Below are positions 28,923 to 38,044 of a DNA stretch of 64,000 nt, one piece after another. The DNA lies in the NCBI GenBank assembly GCA_041391425.1, contig JAWKNZ010000017.1:1-64000 (forward strand). The letters run 5' to 3'. Within the stretch, counting starts at the first letter, position 1. Each line of letters starts with the position of its first letter. The position numbers and the translations under genes were made by a program. Origin of the DNA: JAWKNZ01 sp041391425 (lineage in GTDB: Bacteria > Bdellovibrionota_B > Oligoflexia > Oligoflexales > JAWKNZ01). Under the pieces are notes generated by a model. It ran no database searches. It was not told where the DNA came from and worked only from the letters and a program-made list of their open reading frames with translations.

Positions 28923-29506
28923 AAAAGCCTCATTTGTGAATAAACCATCTTGTTTGCCTGAGTGTACTATACAGGACTTAGAATAACTTGCCTATAATAA
29001 GATGCTCTGCTTAGTGCTAAAGATTTTGGGTAAGGTAAGGATTTGTTTTGTTCTATTCAATGAATTGAATCGATGGTATTTTGAGCATTTCAATGCTTAA
29101 GATGTTCAATTTTCTGTTCGTCTAAGCTTTTGTTCCACAGGGAGTTCTGCATTTTTGTCGTATTTTTAGTGCTAGTAATAGCTAAATGAATTGCTGTTTA
29201 TACACGGTTTGTCTATTGATAGGTATAACTTTAAGGGCAAGGATATGAGAACAAAGATTCAATGATATTGACAATGATGCAAAAATCTTTCACTCTTTAT
29301 GAGGTGAGGTATATGATTTTGATTGCATGAGTGCCCATAAGTTCCGGATCTTGGCTTTAGGAATTGTTTGTTGGTCAGGGTTGCAAGATGCAGTGGAAAG
29401 CCTACCGGATGAGTGTATTTTATAACCAAGGTTTTTGAAATGATATTGGGCTTTTGTACATCAGATGTCCTTGTGAATGCATAAGTTTCTAGTGGTGGAT
29501 ATTGCT
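28923..29506. other. ~580-bp divergent intergenic gap
   Basis: Lies between the kinase operon and the first GldA cassette. It should carry promoters for both. No ORF, repeat or RNA was recognised. Confidence 0.45.
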
Positions 29507-30457
29507 ATGATAGTCGTGGAAAATTTGAGCAAGCACTTTGGAAGTAAGCATGCCGTTGATCAAGTGAGTTTTCAGATTTTGGATAATGAAATAGTTGGGA
29601 TACTCGGTCTAAATGGTGCTGGAAAAAGTACTATTTTAAAAATGTTAGGAACATTTTTATTGCCTTCAAGTGGTAAGGCGATGGTCGCAGGTTATTCAGT
29701 CATTGATAATCCGGATGAAGTGAGGCGCAATATAGGCTATTTGCCAGATTTGCCACCGTTATATAATGAAATGACAGTTGTCCCATACTTAAAGTTCGTT
29801 GCTCGCCTCAAAGATGTTCCCGTGAACAAAGTGTTGTCTTACGTCGATGAAGCTATAGAAAAAACAAATTTGAGTGAAGCTGTTGGAGTCAAACTAGGTG
29901 CTTTATCTCATGGTTTTAGGCAGAGGGTGGGTATTGCCAGCGCTCTTGTCCATAAGCCGAAGGTATTGATATTGGATGAGCCTATTAATGGCTTAGATCC
30001 AGTCCAGATAGTAGGTATGAGGGATTTAGTTATAGGTTTAAAAAGCGATCACACTGTCATTCTTTCTAGCCATATTTTATCTGAAATTACAAAAACTTGT
30101 GATAGAATTTTGATCATTGACAAAGGTACTTTGGTAGCAGAAGGTTCGGAGCAAGAGCTTGCAAGAGGTATTGGGCAAAATATGAAATTGACTTGTGAGG
30201 TCGATAATCTTTCTGACAATTTGCGTAACGCCCTTGATGAAATTCCAGAGATCAAGACTATCGATGTGATGGGACCACCAAACGCAAGAGCTAGATTAGT
30301 GCTTGAGACGACAGCTGATGTGAGATCTAAGGTTGCGGGAGCTGTCGTACATTCTGGGACAGACCTTTTGTCTTTTACTTCAGAAAATGCAGGGCTTGAA
30401 AGCTTGTTTATGAAGCTGGTTGGAACTGATCATCAAAAGGGGGATCTCAGTGAGTAA
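29507..30457 (+). CDS. ABC transporter ATPase, GldA-like (cassette 1)
   Basis: A 316-aa ATPase. Walker A GLNGAGKSTILKML is near residue 35; the Q-loop region contains GYLPDLPPLYNEMTV; the signature is LSHGFRQRVGIASAL; Walker B is VLILDEPINGLDPVQ; the switch His is in SSHILSEI. A C-terminal ~90-residue extension is typical of GldA/CcmA-like exporters. ATG 29507 is chosen over 29477 because it gives the standard MIVVENLSK start. It works with the next three genes as a GldA-GldF-GldG-type transporter; in Bacteroidetes this type supports gliding, elsewhere its role is unknown. An 8-bp overlap links it to the permease gene. Confidence 0.92.
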   Translation: MIVVENLSKHFGSKHAVDQVSFQILDNEIVGILGLNGAGKSTILKMLGTFLLPSSGKAMVAGYSVIDNPDEVRRNIGYLPDLPPLYNEMTVVPYLKFVARLKDVPVNKVLSYVDEAIEKTNLSEAVGVKLGALSHGFRQRVGIASALVHKPKVLILDEPINGLDPVQIVGMRDLVIGLKSDHTVILSSHILSEITKTCDRILIIDKGTLVAEGSEQELARGIGQNMKLTCEVDNLSDNLRNALDEIPEIKTIDVMGPPNARARLVLETTADVRSKVAGAVVHSGTDLLSFTSENAGLESLFMKLVGTDHQKGDLSE

Positions 30458-31178
30458 AAGTTTACTGATAGCGCGAAGGGAACTTTCTTCTTTTTTCTCC
30501 ACGTGGACTGGTTACATCATTATAGCAGTGGCCTTAATTATTGAAGGACTTTTATTTAATGCTTTCGCAATTGGTTCGACCCCAAAGTATTCTGCGGATG
30601 TTTTGGCTGACTTCTTTTATTTTGCCAGTGGTATTAGCATCGTAGCTGGATTGTTCTTGGCTATGCGTCTGGTAGCTGAGGAAAAACAGACGGGAACTAT
30701 TGTTTTATTCAATACATCTCCAATTACCGAACGGCAGTTGATTTATGGAAAATTTATTTCAGCCGTGCTTTTTACGGTTATCTTTTTACTTATGACGATG
30801 TATATGCCTGCTCTTATTTTTGTAAATGGTAAAGTTTCTTTGGGGCATCTTAGCTCCGGTTATCTGATGTTGTTATTGATAGGAGCTTCTGCAATAGCGA
30901 TTACACTATTTGCTTCAACTATTGCACCTAATCAATTGATTGCCGGTATCTTGGGTGCTTTCCTTATAGTGAGTTTTTTAGTGTTGTGGATCGTTTCTGA
31001 TGTCGTTGATGATCCATTTAAAAAGCTTTTTACCTATCTGGCTTTGCATAATATGCATTTTAACCCCTTCGCTAAAGGTATCGTGCATACGCGAGATATA
31101 ATTTATTATTTTAGCGTGTCTTTCTTCTTTCTAGAATGCTCAGTAAGGGCTCTTGAAGCCAGACGATGGAGAGGATGA
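30450..31178 (+). CDS. ABC transporter permease, GldF-like (cassette 1)
   Basis: A 242-aa inner-membrane protein with six predicted TM helices. The GTG start (GTG-AGT-AAA) lies after AAGGGGG. The N-terminal amphipathic piece LIARRELSSFFSTWTGYII and the conserved region FLAMRLVAEEKQTGTIVLF are typical of ABC-2-type GldF permeases (R-L-x-A-E-E-K-x-x-G-T). The C-terminal half includes HFNPFAKGIVHTRDIIYY. It overlaps both neighbours, so the four-gene cassette is one operon. Paralogue of the minus-strand permease at 51.0-51.8 kb. Confidence 0.9.
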   Translation: MSKSLLIARRELSSFFSTWTGYIIIAVALIIEGLLFNAFAIGSTPKYSADVLADFFYFASGISIVAGLFLAMRLVAEEKQTGTIVLFNTSPITERQLIYGKFISAVLFTVIFLLMTMYMPALIFVNGKVSLGHLSSGYLMLLLIGASAIAITLFASTIAPNQLIAGILGAFLIVSFLVLWIVSDVVDDPFKKLFTYLALHNMHFNPFAKGIVHTRDIIYYFSVSFFFLECSVRALEARRWRG

Positions 31179-33055
31179 TGTTAAAGTTTTTCAAAGTTTC
31201 TCGACTTCCTATTTTTGCCCTCGGCATGATTTTGTTCTTGGCAGGTGAACGTTATTTTTCTACTGAAAGCTATGCTTTGGTTTTAAGAAGTGTTGCGTTT
31301 GTCGCATTATGCTTTGGCTTATTTGAAACTTGGTATATCGCAGGAAAAGCGAAGCATGTTGTTCCTGAGCATTTGAGCTGGCGTATGGCGCTTTCTTGGC
31401 AAGCTCTTATTATTTTAGGAGCTATAATTTATGTAGCTTATACAAAAGTTCTCGGTAGCTCAGGTGTTCCTGATTCCTTTATGGATAAAGCATTATTGGC
31501 GGCATGGATTCTTTGTTTTGTTTTGGGAATATCGTTAGCCATTGGTATCGAATTAGCATTGATAGAGTGTGTAAATGGAAAGTTTTCTGAGCCGACACGT
31601 ATTAAAAGAGCAGGGAAATCTTGGCTTGCTGTAGGGTTATTACTTTCGTTTTTAATCAATATAAATTATACCGGTTATCAGAAAGATAAAGTCTATGATT
31701 GGAGTTATTTAAAGGCAACAGAACCAAGTGCTTCTACTAAGTCTTTGATATCAGCTCTTACTGATGCCGATAAGCTTGATATTACAGTTTTTTATCCAAA
31801 AGGTAATCCTGTTTTAGCTTTTGTTTCTGAGTATTTTTCTGCACTAGAAAGAGTTAGTAAAAATGTAAAAGTTGCGTTTGTTGATAAAGATTTGCAGCCA
31901 GCATTGGCTGGAGATTTAAAAGTATCCCGAAATGGGACTGTAGTGTTGTCTAAGGGGGAACAGAGAGAAAAAATTAATATAGGAACAAGCATTCGCTCAG
32001 CTAGAAAGACATTGAGTAAGCTTGACTCTGAGTTTCAAAAAGCATTTTTAGGGCTATCTGCTCGCAGTAAAGTAGCTTATTTTACTCGTGGCCATGGCGA
32101 ATTGAGTTGGTCAGGTCAAGAATCAAATCCTTTGAAGAAAATAGCTAATATTGAAGCATGGCTTAGAGGTCAGAATTATAATATGAAGACTTTGGATATT
32201 GCTTCTGGCTCTGCGAAGGAAATACCTTCTGATGCATCGGTGGTAGTCATTGCTGGCCCAACGCGGGCTTTTTCACCTGAGGAAGTTAGTGTATTGCGGG
32301 AATATTTGGAAAAGGGAGGGAGAGCTTTTGTCCTACTTGATTCGGAAAAGGATTTAGCTGAAGTTTCATTGTATGATAATTCAGAACAAAAGCCTTTAGT
32401 GGAATATTTAAGGCAAATAGGTATTGAGTATGATCCAACTCCCCTAGCTAATGAGTCTAATTATTTACGGGGGACAAAAACCAAGCTAGATCATTGGTTT
32501 TTGTATAGTAACTCTTTTACATCGCATGAATCAGTTTCGAGCTTAACAAAAAATGATGAGAAGGTAGCGGTTTTGGCAATTCAGGCTGGTTCTCTCACTC
32601 TTAAAAAGAAGGCAAATAGTTGGGATGTTTTTGAGACTGTCCGCTCTCTTAGAGATACTTTTAAAGACTTAAATAAGAATTATGTATTTGATAGCAGTGC
32701 TGGAGAAGAAAAAAAATCTTATACAATGGGTGCTGGAGCTAAGCTGAAGACTCAAAATGGCGAAGGTAGGCTCGTGGTTTTTGCTGATGCCTCGGTTATT
32801 TCTGATGGCGTTTTAAGGAATCCTGGTAATTTGTTGTATACGGCTGGAGCATTAAGTTGGCTTATTGGCACGCAGGATTCAATTGCAGTGGCAGCATCAG
32901 AAGAGGATGTTAAGATCTTACATTCTAAAAAAGAGAATTTATTTGTTTTTTATGGAAGTGTGGTTTTTGTTCCACTCTTAGTTCTAATTATTGGAGCTTT
33001 CGTCAACAGAAGAAAGAAAATTACCATCGTAGAGGATACAAATCATGCGGCATGA
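31178..33055 (+). CDS. GldG-like auxiliary ABC transport protein (cassette 1)
   Basis: About 625 aa, of the ABC_transp_aux/GldG family. Four N-terminal TM helices (about 5-160) are followed by a large periplasmic domain with DKLDITVFYPKGNP, FVDKDLQPA, VAYFTRGHGELSW and VVIAGPTRAFSPEEVSVLRE, the last like the DUF4350-type segment of GldG. A C-terminal TM helix (FYGSVVFVPLLVLIIGAFV) precedes RRKK. GGAGAGG precedes ATG 31178, which overlaps the permease stop; ATGs at 31166 and 31175 are also in frame. Exact function is unknown; the transporter substrate cannot be inferred. Confidence 0.88.
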   Translation: MLKFFKVSRLPIFALGMILFLAGERYFSTESYALVLRSVAFVALCFGLFETWYIAGKAKHVVPEHLSWRMALSWQALIILGAIIYVAYTKVLGSSGVPDSFMDKALLAAWILCFVLGISLAIGIELALIECVNGKFSEPTRIKRAGKSWLAVGLLLSFLININYTGYQKDKVYDWSYLKATEPSASTKSLISALTDADKLDITVFYPKGNPVLAFVSEYFSALERVSKNVKVAFVDKDLQPALAGDLKVSRNGTVVLSKGEQREKINIGTSIRSARKTLSKLDSEFQKAFLGLSARSKVAYFTRGHGELSWSGQESNPLKKIANIEAWLRGQNYNMKTLDIASGSAKEIPSDASVVVIAGPTRAFSPEEVSVLREYLEKGGRAFVLLDSEKDLAEVSLYDNSEQKPLVEYLRQIGIEYDPTPLANESNYLRGTKTKLDHWFLYSNSFTSHESVSSLTKNDEKVAVLAIQAGSLTLKKKANSWDVFETVRSLRDTFKDLNKNYVFDSSAGEEKKSYTMGAGAKLKTQNGEGRLVVFADASVISDGVLRNPGNLLYTAGALSWLIGTQDSIAVAASEEDVKILHSKKENLFVFYGSVVFVPLLVLIIGAFVNRRKKITIVEDTNHAA

Positions 33056-34106
33056 AATTGCGATCTATCTTGGTCTATTGATTTGCTCTTTAGCGGGTTC
33101 TTATTGGGCATCCCTTCCTGAGTCTGAGGAAAAAGATAGCTATCAGACGCTTTTTAATTTAGCTATTGATAGCATTTTCGAGGTTTCATTGGAGTCAGAT
33201 AAGCAGCGCGTTTCTTTAGTTAAAAAGAGCGATAATAAGCGTTTTTGGGTTGAGATCGAGCAGAAGGCAAAAGGTGATAAAGTTAATGAACAGGATGATG
33301 AGAATAAAACTGTAGAAAAAGAGGAAAATGAGAAACAGAGCGAGAGTGATGCAAAGATAGAAAAATTTATCGCTAATGACAATTCTGATAAGCTTCTAAA
33401 ACATTTTTCACCATTTCAGGCAATTAGAAGTGTCGGTATCGTGGGGACAGAACGTTTGGCTGAATTTGGATTAGATAAAGATATCGAGACCTTAAGAATA
33501 CGCTCTACTAATGGCAAGGAAGATTTTTCTTATATAATTGGTGGAAAAAGTTATGGAACGCAAAATTCTTTTATAATGGATACAAAATCAAAGAATGTTT
33601 TTCTTATCGCTCGAAATCCGATAGATACATTGGAGAAAGCAAAGCGTACTTTATTCCAGAAGGAATTATTCAATTCTAATTTCGATGATATAACCTCCGC
33701 CTCAATTGTTTCTAGTGCTAAGACGAAAGTCATTAACCATGGTTTTAGAGATGAAAAAGGTGAGTTGCAGTGGACAGATGTTGGCGAAAGTAAGGCTAAT
33801 GTGACATATAAAAATTGGATGGATAAGATCAAGCGTTTGAATGTTTTATCTTATCCTTCTGAAGAAGAAATTACTCGCTTGCAGGATGTGGAAGATTTTT
33901 TACAGCTAGATTTTAAAGATGGTTCTAAATCGATCGAAACTTTAAAGTTTAAGAAGAGCCTTATGCCTGCTTTGAAAGATGGCGCTCCTAAGGTTTACGA
34001 TTATTGGGCCTATAGTCAGTTTCTTTCGACTTGGGTAAAAATTAGTCGTAATAGAATGGAATCTATTGAGAAAGATATCGCATCTGTCATAGATGGAGGT
34101 AAATAA
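33045..34106 (+). CDS. DUF4340-domain protein (cassette 1)
   Basis: A 353-aa protein with one N-terminal membrane anchor (IAIYLGLLICSLAGSYWA) and a periplasmic DUF4340-like domain. It carries a highly charged insertion near 75-110 (KGDKVNEQDDENKTVEKEEN). The family pattern EFGLDKDIETLRI ... YIIGGKSYGTQNSFIMD ... VFLIARNPIDTLEKAKRTLF is visible. DUF4340 proteins are regularly encoded beside GldG-type transporters, as here; the start overlaps the gldG-like gene by 11 bp. It ends the operon. A second member lies at 48.1-49.1 kb. Confidence 0.85.
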   Translation: MRHEIAIYLGLLICSLAGSYWASLPESEEKDSYQTLFNLAIDSIFEVSLESDKQRVSLVKKSDNKRFWVEIEQKAKGDKVNEQDDENKTVEKEENEKQSESDAKIEKFIANDNSDKLLKHFSPFQAIRSVGIVGTERLAEFGLDKDIETLRIRSTNGKEDFSYIIGGKSYGTQNSFIMDTKSKNVFLIARNPIDTLEKAKRTLFQKELFNSNFDDITSASIVSSAKTKVINHGFRDEKGELQWTDVGESKANVTYKNWMDKIKRLNVLSYPSEEEITRLQDVEDFLQLDFKDGSKSIETLKFKKSLMPALKDGAPKVYDYWAYSQFLSTWVKISRNRMESIEKDIASVIDGGK

Positions 34107-34483
34107 CCTATAAGGATTGCTAGTCTATTAGTTTATCAGATCGGGGTATACTTAAAAAACGTTTATTTGTGGTAACAAAAGTATACCGTCCATTTTTAGC
34201 TGCTACTAAGATGTAACTATTCAAATTTGTAACCTTCCTCTTATGTGATTAATGAGTTGTATTTATAGAATTTTATTGACCGAAAAATAGGCACTCCTTT
34301 TGCAAACAATTTTTGTAGCGTGATTTGATTCTGAGATTTTTGCTCAGAGTTGTTGTTGAAAATATTGTAATAATGGGTCACTGCACAATGCTGATTAGCT
34401 GGAGCTTTATTTGAAGGTATTTAGAACTTTGATGCACCATATGATTCCTCAAAAAGCATTAAGTGGTAACAAAGGAGAGAAAA
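34107..34483. other. ~375-bp gap with inverted repeat 34145-34187
   Basis: Holds the promoter of the next gene. GGTATACTT at 34145-34153 and AAGTATACC at 34179-34187 form a perfect 9-bp inverted repeat with a 25-bp loop. It lies about 40 bp after the DUF4340 stop and may be a terminator without a T-run or a protein site. Confidence 0.4.
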
Positions 34484-35245
34484 ATGGGTAACTTGAATTC
34501 ACTAAAAAAGGGGTTTGCCACTGGTGTATTAGCCTTGAGTACGAGTGTTTTTGCTACTTCAACGGATGATGTCGTTTATCAATCGCAGAACATTAGTAGG
34601 ATTCTAGCAAAGAGGGCGGATTCTCTTAGCTACCGTACACTGTCAGAGATTGAAGATCATTTGAATAAGATTCAAAGGTTGATTCGTTTAGATGACGGAG
34701 ATCAAGGTGGTCGTGGGGGTCGCCACGGTTATGCGTGCAATGACGAGAATAGTGATATATATCAAGATACTTTCAAGCAGATAAAGAACTTCGCATATTC
34801 TTCAAGCGGTTTAAATTACTCGTCGCAAGGTGCTACTGATTTTGCGCTACAATGGACTAGTGAGCATGCTTGTTATGAAGCTGATGAGTATATAGAACAG
34901 GTGGGAGAGCTCAGAGTTTTTGCTTATAGTTCGAATGGTATGAATTTTTCATCTGCAGGAGCTGTAGATTTTGCTTTAGAAAACTATGATCAAAAGTGTA
35001 GCCAGGGGCTAGAATACCAATATGACTACCGTGATGATTATAGATTTGCTTATTCTAGTTCTGGATTAAATATGTCGAGTTCAGGTGCGCATAAATATGC
35101 GTTGGATAGAATGATGGCTGAACATTTTTCATGTAATGGCAGTGGTCATTCTCGAATAGGAAATGGTTCAGGAAGTAGAGGCCCTAATGGTGGGGTTGTC
35201 GTTCGACCAAATACTAATGGGGGTGTTATTTCTCGTAGGAATTAA
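34484..35245 (+). CDS. Secreted protein with three FAYSSSG-type repeats
   Basis: About 253 aa. AAAGGAG precedes ATG 34484 (a start at 34463 is less likely). A signal peptide (KKGFATGVLALSTSVFA) is followed by a helical region, a Gly-rich linker, then three copies of a 20-residue motif, F-A-Y-S-S-[SN]-G-[LM]-N-x-S-S-x-G-A-x-x-[FY]-A-L, at about residues 100, 145 and 190. Each is separated by a charged helix with a Cys nearby (HACYEADEY, QKCSQG, HFSCNG), so disulfides are likely. The C-terminus is Gly/Asn-rich and low complexity. An intrinsic terminator follows. Function unknown; a surface or matrix role is inference. Confidence 0.72.
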   Translation: MGNLNSLKKGFATGVLALSTSVFATSTDDVVYQSQNISRILAKRADSLSYRTLSEIEDHLNKIQRLIRLDDGDQGGRGGRHGYACNDENSDIYQDTFKQIKNFAYSSSGLNYSSQGATDFALQWTSEHACYEADEYIEQVGELRVFAYSSNGMNFSSAGAVDFALENYDQKCSQGLEYQYDYRDDYRFAYSSSGLNMSSSGAHKYALDRMMAEHFSCNGSGHSRIGNGSGSRGPNGGVVVRPNTNGGVISRRN

Positions 35246-35267
35246 TAATTTTTATAATGTTAGATTT

Positions 35268-35296
35268 AGCCCTAGATATAATCTGGGGCTTTTTTT
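35268..35296 (+). terminator. Rho-independent terminator
   Basis: AGCCCTAG pairs with CTGGGGCT (8 bp, one wobble) around a 7-base loop and is followed by seven T residues. It lies 22 bp after the FAYSSSG-repeat gene. Confidence 0.85.
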
Positions 35297-35311
35297 ATTG
35301 TTAGAATTTTA

Positions 35312-35475
35312 GTAATTATTCAGCGTATTTTTTATCTGATCGATTCAAAGCCTTGACTGCCCGTCATCCTGAGTGAAGCGAAGGATCTATTCGCAATTTC
35401 GAGATCCTTCGCTTCACTCAGGATGACGATTCATCAAGCGACATATTGAAGGGAAAAGATACGCTGAATAGTTAC
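35312..35475. repeat. MITE-like element, copy 2 (164 bp), with 8-bp target duplication
   Basis: Terminal inverted repeats GTAATTATTCAGCGTAT and its near-complement ATACGCTGAATAGTTAC bound an internal hairpin (GTCATCCTGAGTGAAGCGAA with its complement). The flanks are a perfect 8-bp direct repeat, GAATTTTA at 35304-35311 and 35476-35483, which indicates insertion by transposition. No transposase is encoded. Confidence 0.85.
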
Positions 35476-35882
35476 GAATTTTAAGGCTTCTTGATTGGTT
35501 ATTAACTTGCCTACCACATATATAAAGCTATTATCTAAATAATCTTCAAAAAGGTTTCACCCCCATTCCAGTGAAAGCTGTGATGTAAAACATTAGTAAA
35601 CCAAATGTGCCAATAAGGACGTTCTTCGTAGAAACCGTCTGAAAAAGTATGATTTTCCGACAGCTTTTTGACTTTTTCTTTACGATCTTTATGTGTTTCT
35701 TACGGATATATGATTGTTTGTACTTTCGTAAGTATAGACAAGAAAAATCCTATGTTATAATTACGATGGTGGGTGATAAAACTTATGGGAATTATATTGT
35801 TTGATTATACAAAACGTATTGATCTCATAAACTTTTCTCGCAAAATAGTTTGGAGATAACTTGAATCCGATGGGAAAAAATA
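35476..35882. other. ~400-bp intergenic gap
   Basis: Spacer between MITE copy 2 and the LOG gene, holding the latter's promoter. Nothing else was recognised. Confidence 0.4.
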
Positions 35883-36653
35883 ATGGATACGAAAAGAAAC
35901 ACTTCTAATGATGAACGGCCTCTTGCATTTCACGATGTTCCTTTTATTAATAGCGAAGAAGGGCGACCTTTACGTATTCTAGCAGAGTATTTAGAGCCAC
36001 TTGAACGTCTAAAAAGAGAGAAAATTCATGACACAATAGTATTCTTTGGATCTGCTAGAATGAAGGAAGGTGGTGAGTTTTCTCGCTTTTATGAAGATGC
36101 TAGAATGTTGGCTAAAAACCTTACTAATTGGTCGTTATCTCTTCCAGGTAACAATCGCTTTGTTATCTGCTCAGGAGGGGCTGGGGGAATTATGGAGGCA
36201 GCCAATCGTGGTGCTGCAGAAGCTGGCGGTCGTACTATAGGGTTTAACATTGGTCTTCCTCATGAGCAGCGCCCAAATAGTTTTGTTACTCCAGAGCTTT
36301 TATTTGAATTTCATTATTTTTTTATGAGAAAACTATGGTTTTCGCATTTAGCAAAAGCGCTAATCGTATTTCCAGGTGGTTTTGGCACTTTAGATGAAAT
36401 GATGGAAATTTTGACATTAGTACAAACGCAAAAGTTGGATCGAGAAATTACAATTTTGCTTTACGGACAGGACTATTGGCGAGAAATACTAAATATGGAT
36501 GCTCTAGTGAAATATAAAATGATAGATGTTAGTGATCTAAGCTTATTTCAATATGTTGATAACGTTGATGAAGCTTTTACCTTGTTAAAATCTCGCTTGC
36601 CACAAGAGCCAACGACATATACACCTTCAATTGCAAAATCACGCACCTGCTGA
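35883..36653 (+). CDS. LOG-family (TIGR00730-like) nucleotide phosphoribohydrolase
   Basis: A 256-aa protein of the LOG/'lysine decarboxylase-like' Rossmann family, which releases the base from nucleoside 5'-monophosphates such as cytokinin or AMP-like substrates. Markers are IVFFGSARM, ICSGGAGGIMEAANRGAAE, the hallmark PGGFGTLDEMMEIL, and RKLWFSHLAKALIVF. Length is that of the longer class. The start is uncertain: GGAGAT precedes a TTG at 35861 in another frame that would join this one if the A6 run near 35875 had one base fewer. The 125-bp repeat lies about 180 bp downstream. Confidence 0.9.
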   Translation: MDTKRNTSNDERPLAFHDVPFINSEEGRPLRILAEYLEPLERLKREKIHDTIVFFGSARMKEGGEFSRFYEDARMLAKNLTNWSLSLPGNNRFVICSGGAGGIMEAANRGAAEAGGRTIGFNIGLPHEQRPNSFVTPELLFEFHYFFMRKLWFSHLAKALIVFPGGFGTLDEMMEILTLVQTQKLDREITILLYGQDYWREILNMDALVKYKMIDVSDLSLFQYVDNVDEAFTLLKSRLPQEPTTYTPSIAKSRTC

Positions 36654-36828
36654 TTGATGTGATTAGAAGTTTTATCGGAACAAAACGCTGAGAAGCCCAA
36701 ATGTCATTATTGTTGAATTACCATAAGGACACTTTATTATCTCAAGACATGTAGAAGAGAGTGGGCTCATGTGATAGAAGCGTTACTCTCAGAATTCTTT
36801 CGATAGGTCGTTTTTTTATCCGGGATCT

Positions 36829-36963
36829 GCAGTTTTTTCAATGGATTCGAAGTTCGGTTGGGTACTAGGCGCGAGGAAGTGGGAGACCGCAGTGTACATG
36901 TTGGTACATGAGGATTTCCTGACGACGAAGCAACGCCGCAACCGGCTAGAAATTCGGATCCGG
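36829..36963 (-). repeat. Dispersed ~125-bp repeat, single inverted copy
   Basis: Reverse-oriented copy of the array at 17.8 kb: GGATTCGAAGTTCGGTTGGG ... GGCTAGAAATTCGGATCCGG. Part of the 32-bp flank (CTGCAGTTTTTTCAATGG) is retained on the left. It ends 12 bp before the stop of the M24 gene. Confidence 0.88.
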
Positions 36964-36974
36964 GTTTTATAGAA

Positions 36975-37859
36975 TTAATATAAGCCGTCTGGCAAAGCAA
37001 CATGTGGGACATTATCTTGGAGCCAATAAGCTTTGTCTTTTTCAACAACAAGTATTTCTTCAAATTTCATACCGAAGTTTTCTTCTCGATGTCCTAGGTG
37101 CGGCTCGATAGCCCAGACACCAATTTTTTCACCTTTGTGATATGGAGAAAGTAATTCCGGAAAAAATCCTCGCGATGCTAATGCCCAATAAGCACGAACT
37201 GAATACATGCCGGCGTAATTTAAGGGCCAGCCAAATGGAATGTGATAGACTCGGTGTCCTAGAACACTCAAAATGTATTTTTTATGACAGTTTTGATAAC
37301 CACGATCTTTAATCTTATTATCGATTTCCTGCCAAATCTCAGCAACTGTTAACGAAGAAGCAAACATTTCCGGAATGTCATTTCTTAGCTCAAGCAAAAA
37401 TTCTCTGGCTTTAATAAATTCCGGATTAGGTGCCAAAGTAAAACCGAAGCCGATATCGCTTACATAACCATCTAAGATAGGGGCAATATCAATGATGACT
37501 GGTTCTGTTTCACTTTTAAGCCTTCGATTGGATGGCAGTGCTTGAGTTTCTTTTTTGATACCTTTGAATCTAGTTCTCTCTCCAAACCATGCTAAAGGTT
37601 GATGAAATCCACCTCGTACACCTCTATCTTGTAAATATTTGTCCATCCACTTAGAAACAGACTTTTCTGTCATACCTACTTTAAGACGCTTGGCTGCCTC
37701 AACAGCACATTCATATGCAAGTTTTTGGGAAGCTTTAAAGCCAACGATATTTTTTCTAGATATTTCTTCCAACACATTCGGAGAAAGTTTCGCTAGTATT
37801 GGCAATTTTTTAACATTGGACAAAGTACTGTAAAAATTTTTCTTATTAATGAGTTCCAT
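36975..37859 (-). CDS. M24-family metallopeptidase-like protein
   Basis: A 294-aa pita-bread-fold protein of the aminopeptidase P/creatinase class. The metal ligands are in place: Asp in VIIDIAPIL, Asp in GYVSDIGFGFT, His in VLGHRVYHIPFG, Glu in WAIEPHLG and Glu in KFEEILVVEKDKAYWL. It lacks the N-terminal creatinase domain, having only a ~40-residue leader. It probably cleaves X-Pro dipeptides or related substrates in the cytoplasm. AAAGGAT precedes the ATG. Some M24 members are not peptidases, so substrate is open. Monocistronic. Confidence 0.85.
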   Translation of the reverse strand: MELINKKNFYSTLSNVKKLPILAKLSPNVLEEISRKNIVGFKASQKLAYECAVEAAKRLKVGMTEKSVSKWMDKYLQDRGVRGGFHQPLAWFGERTRFKGIKKETQALPSNRRLKSETEPVIIDIAPILDGYVSDIGFGFTLAPNPEFIKAREFLLELRNDIPEMFASSLTVAEIWQEIDNKIKDRGYQNCHKKYILSVLGHRVYHIPFGWPLNYAGMYSVRAYWALASRGFFPELLSPYHKGEKIGVWAIEPHLGHREENFGMKFEEILVVEKDKAYWLQDNVPHVALPDGLY

Positions 37860-38044
37860 TTTTAATCCTTTCTCACTAAAGTACCGATACTTAAAAATCT
37901 TTCTCTACTGCAAATATAACAAGAAGGTATCTGACGGTCAGGGCTTCAAGATATGGAAAAAAGTACCGAAGTTATATCGAAATAGCGACTTTTTTCCTAA
38001 AGCAAGATAAAGATCTAGCGCGTCAGATAATAACTAAGGGAAAG

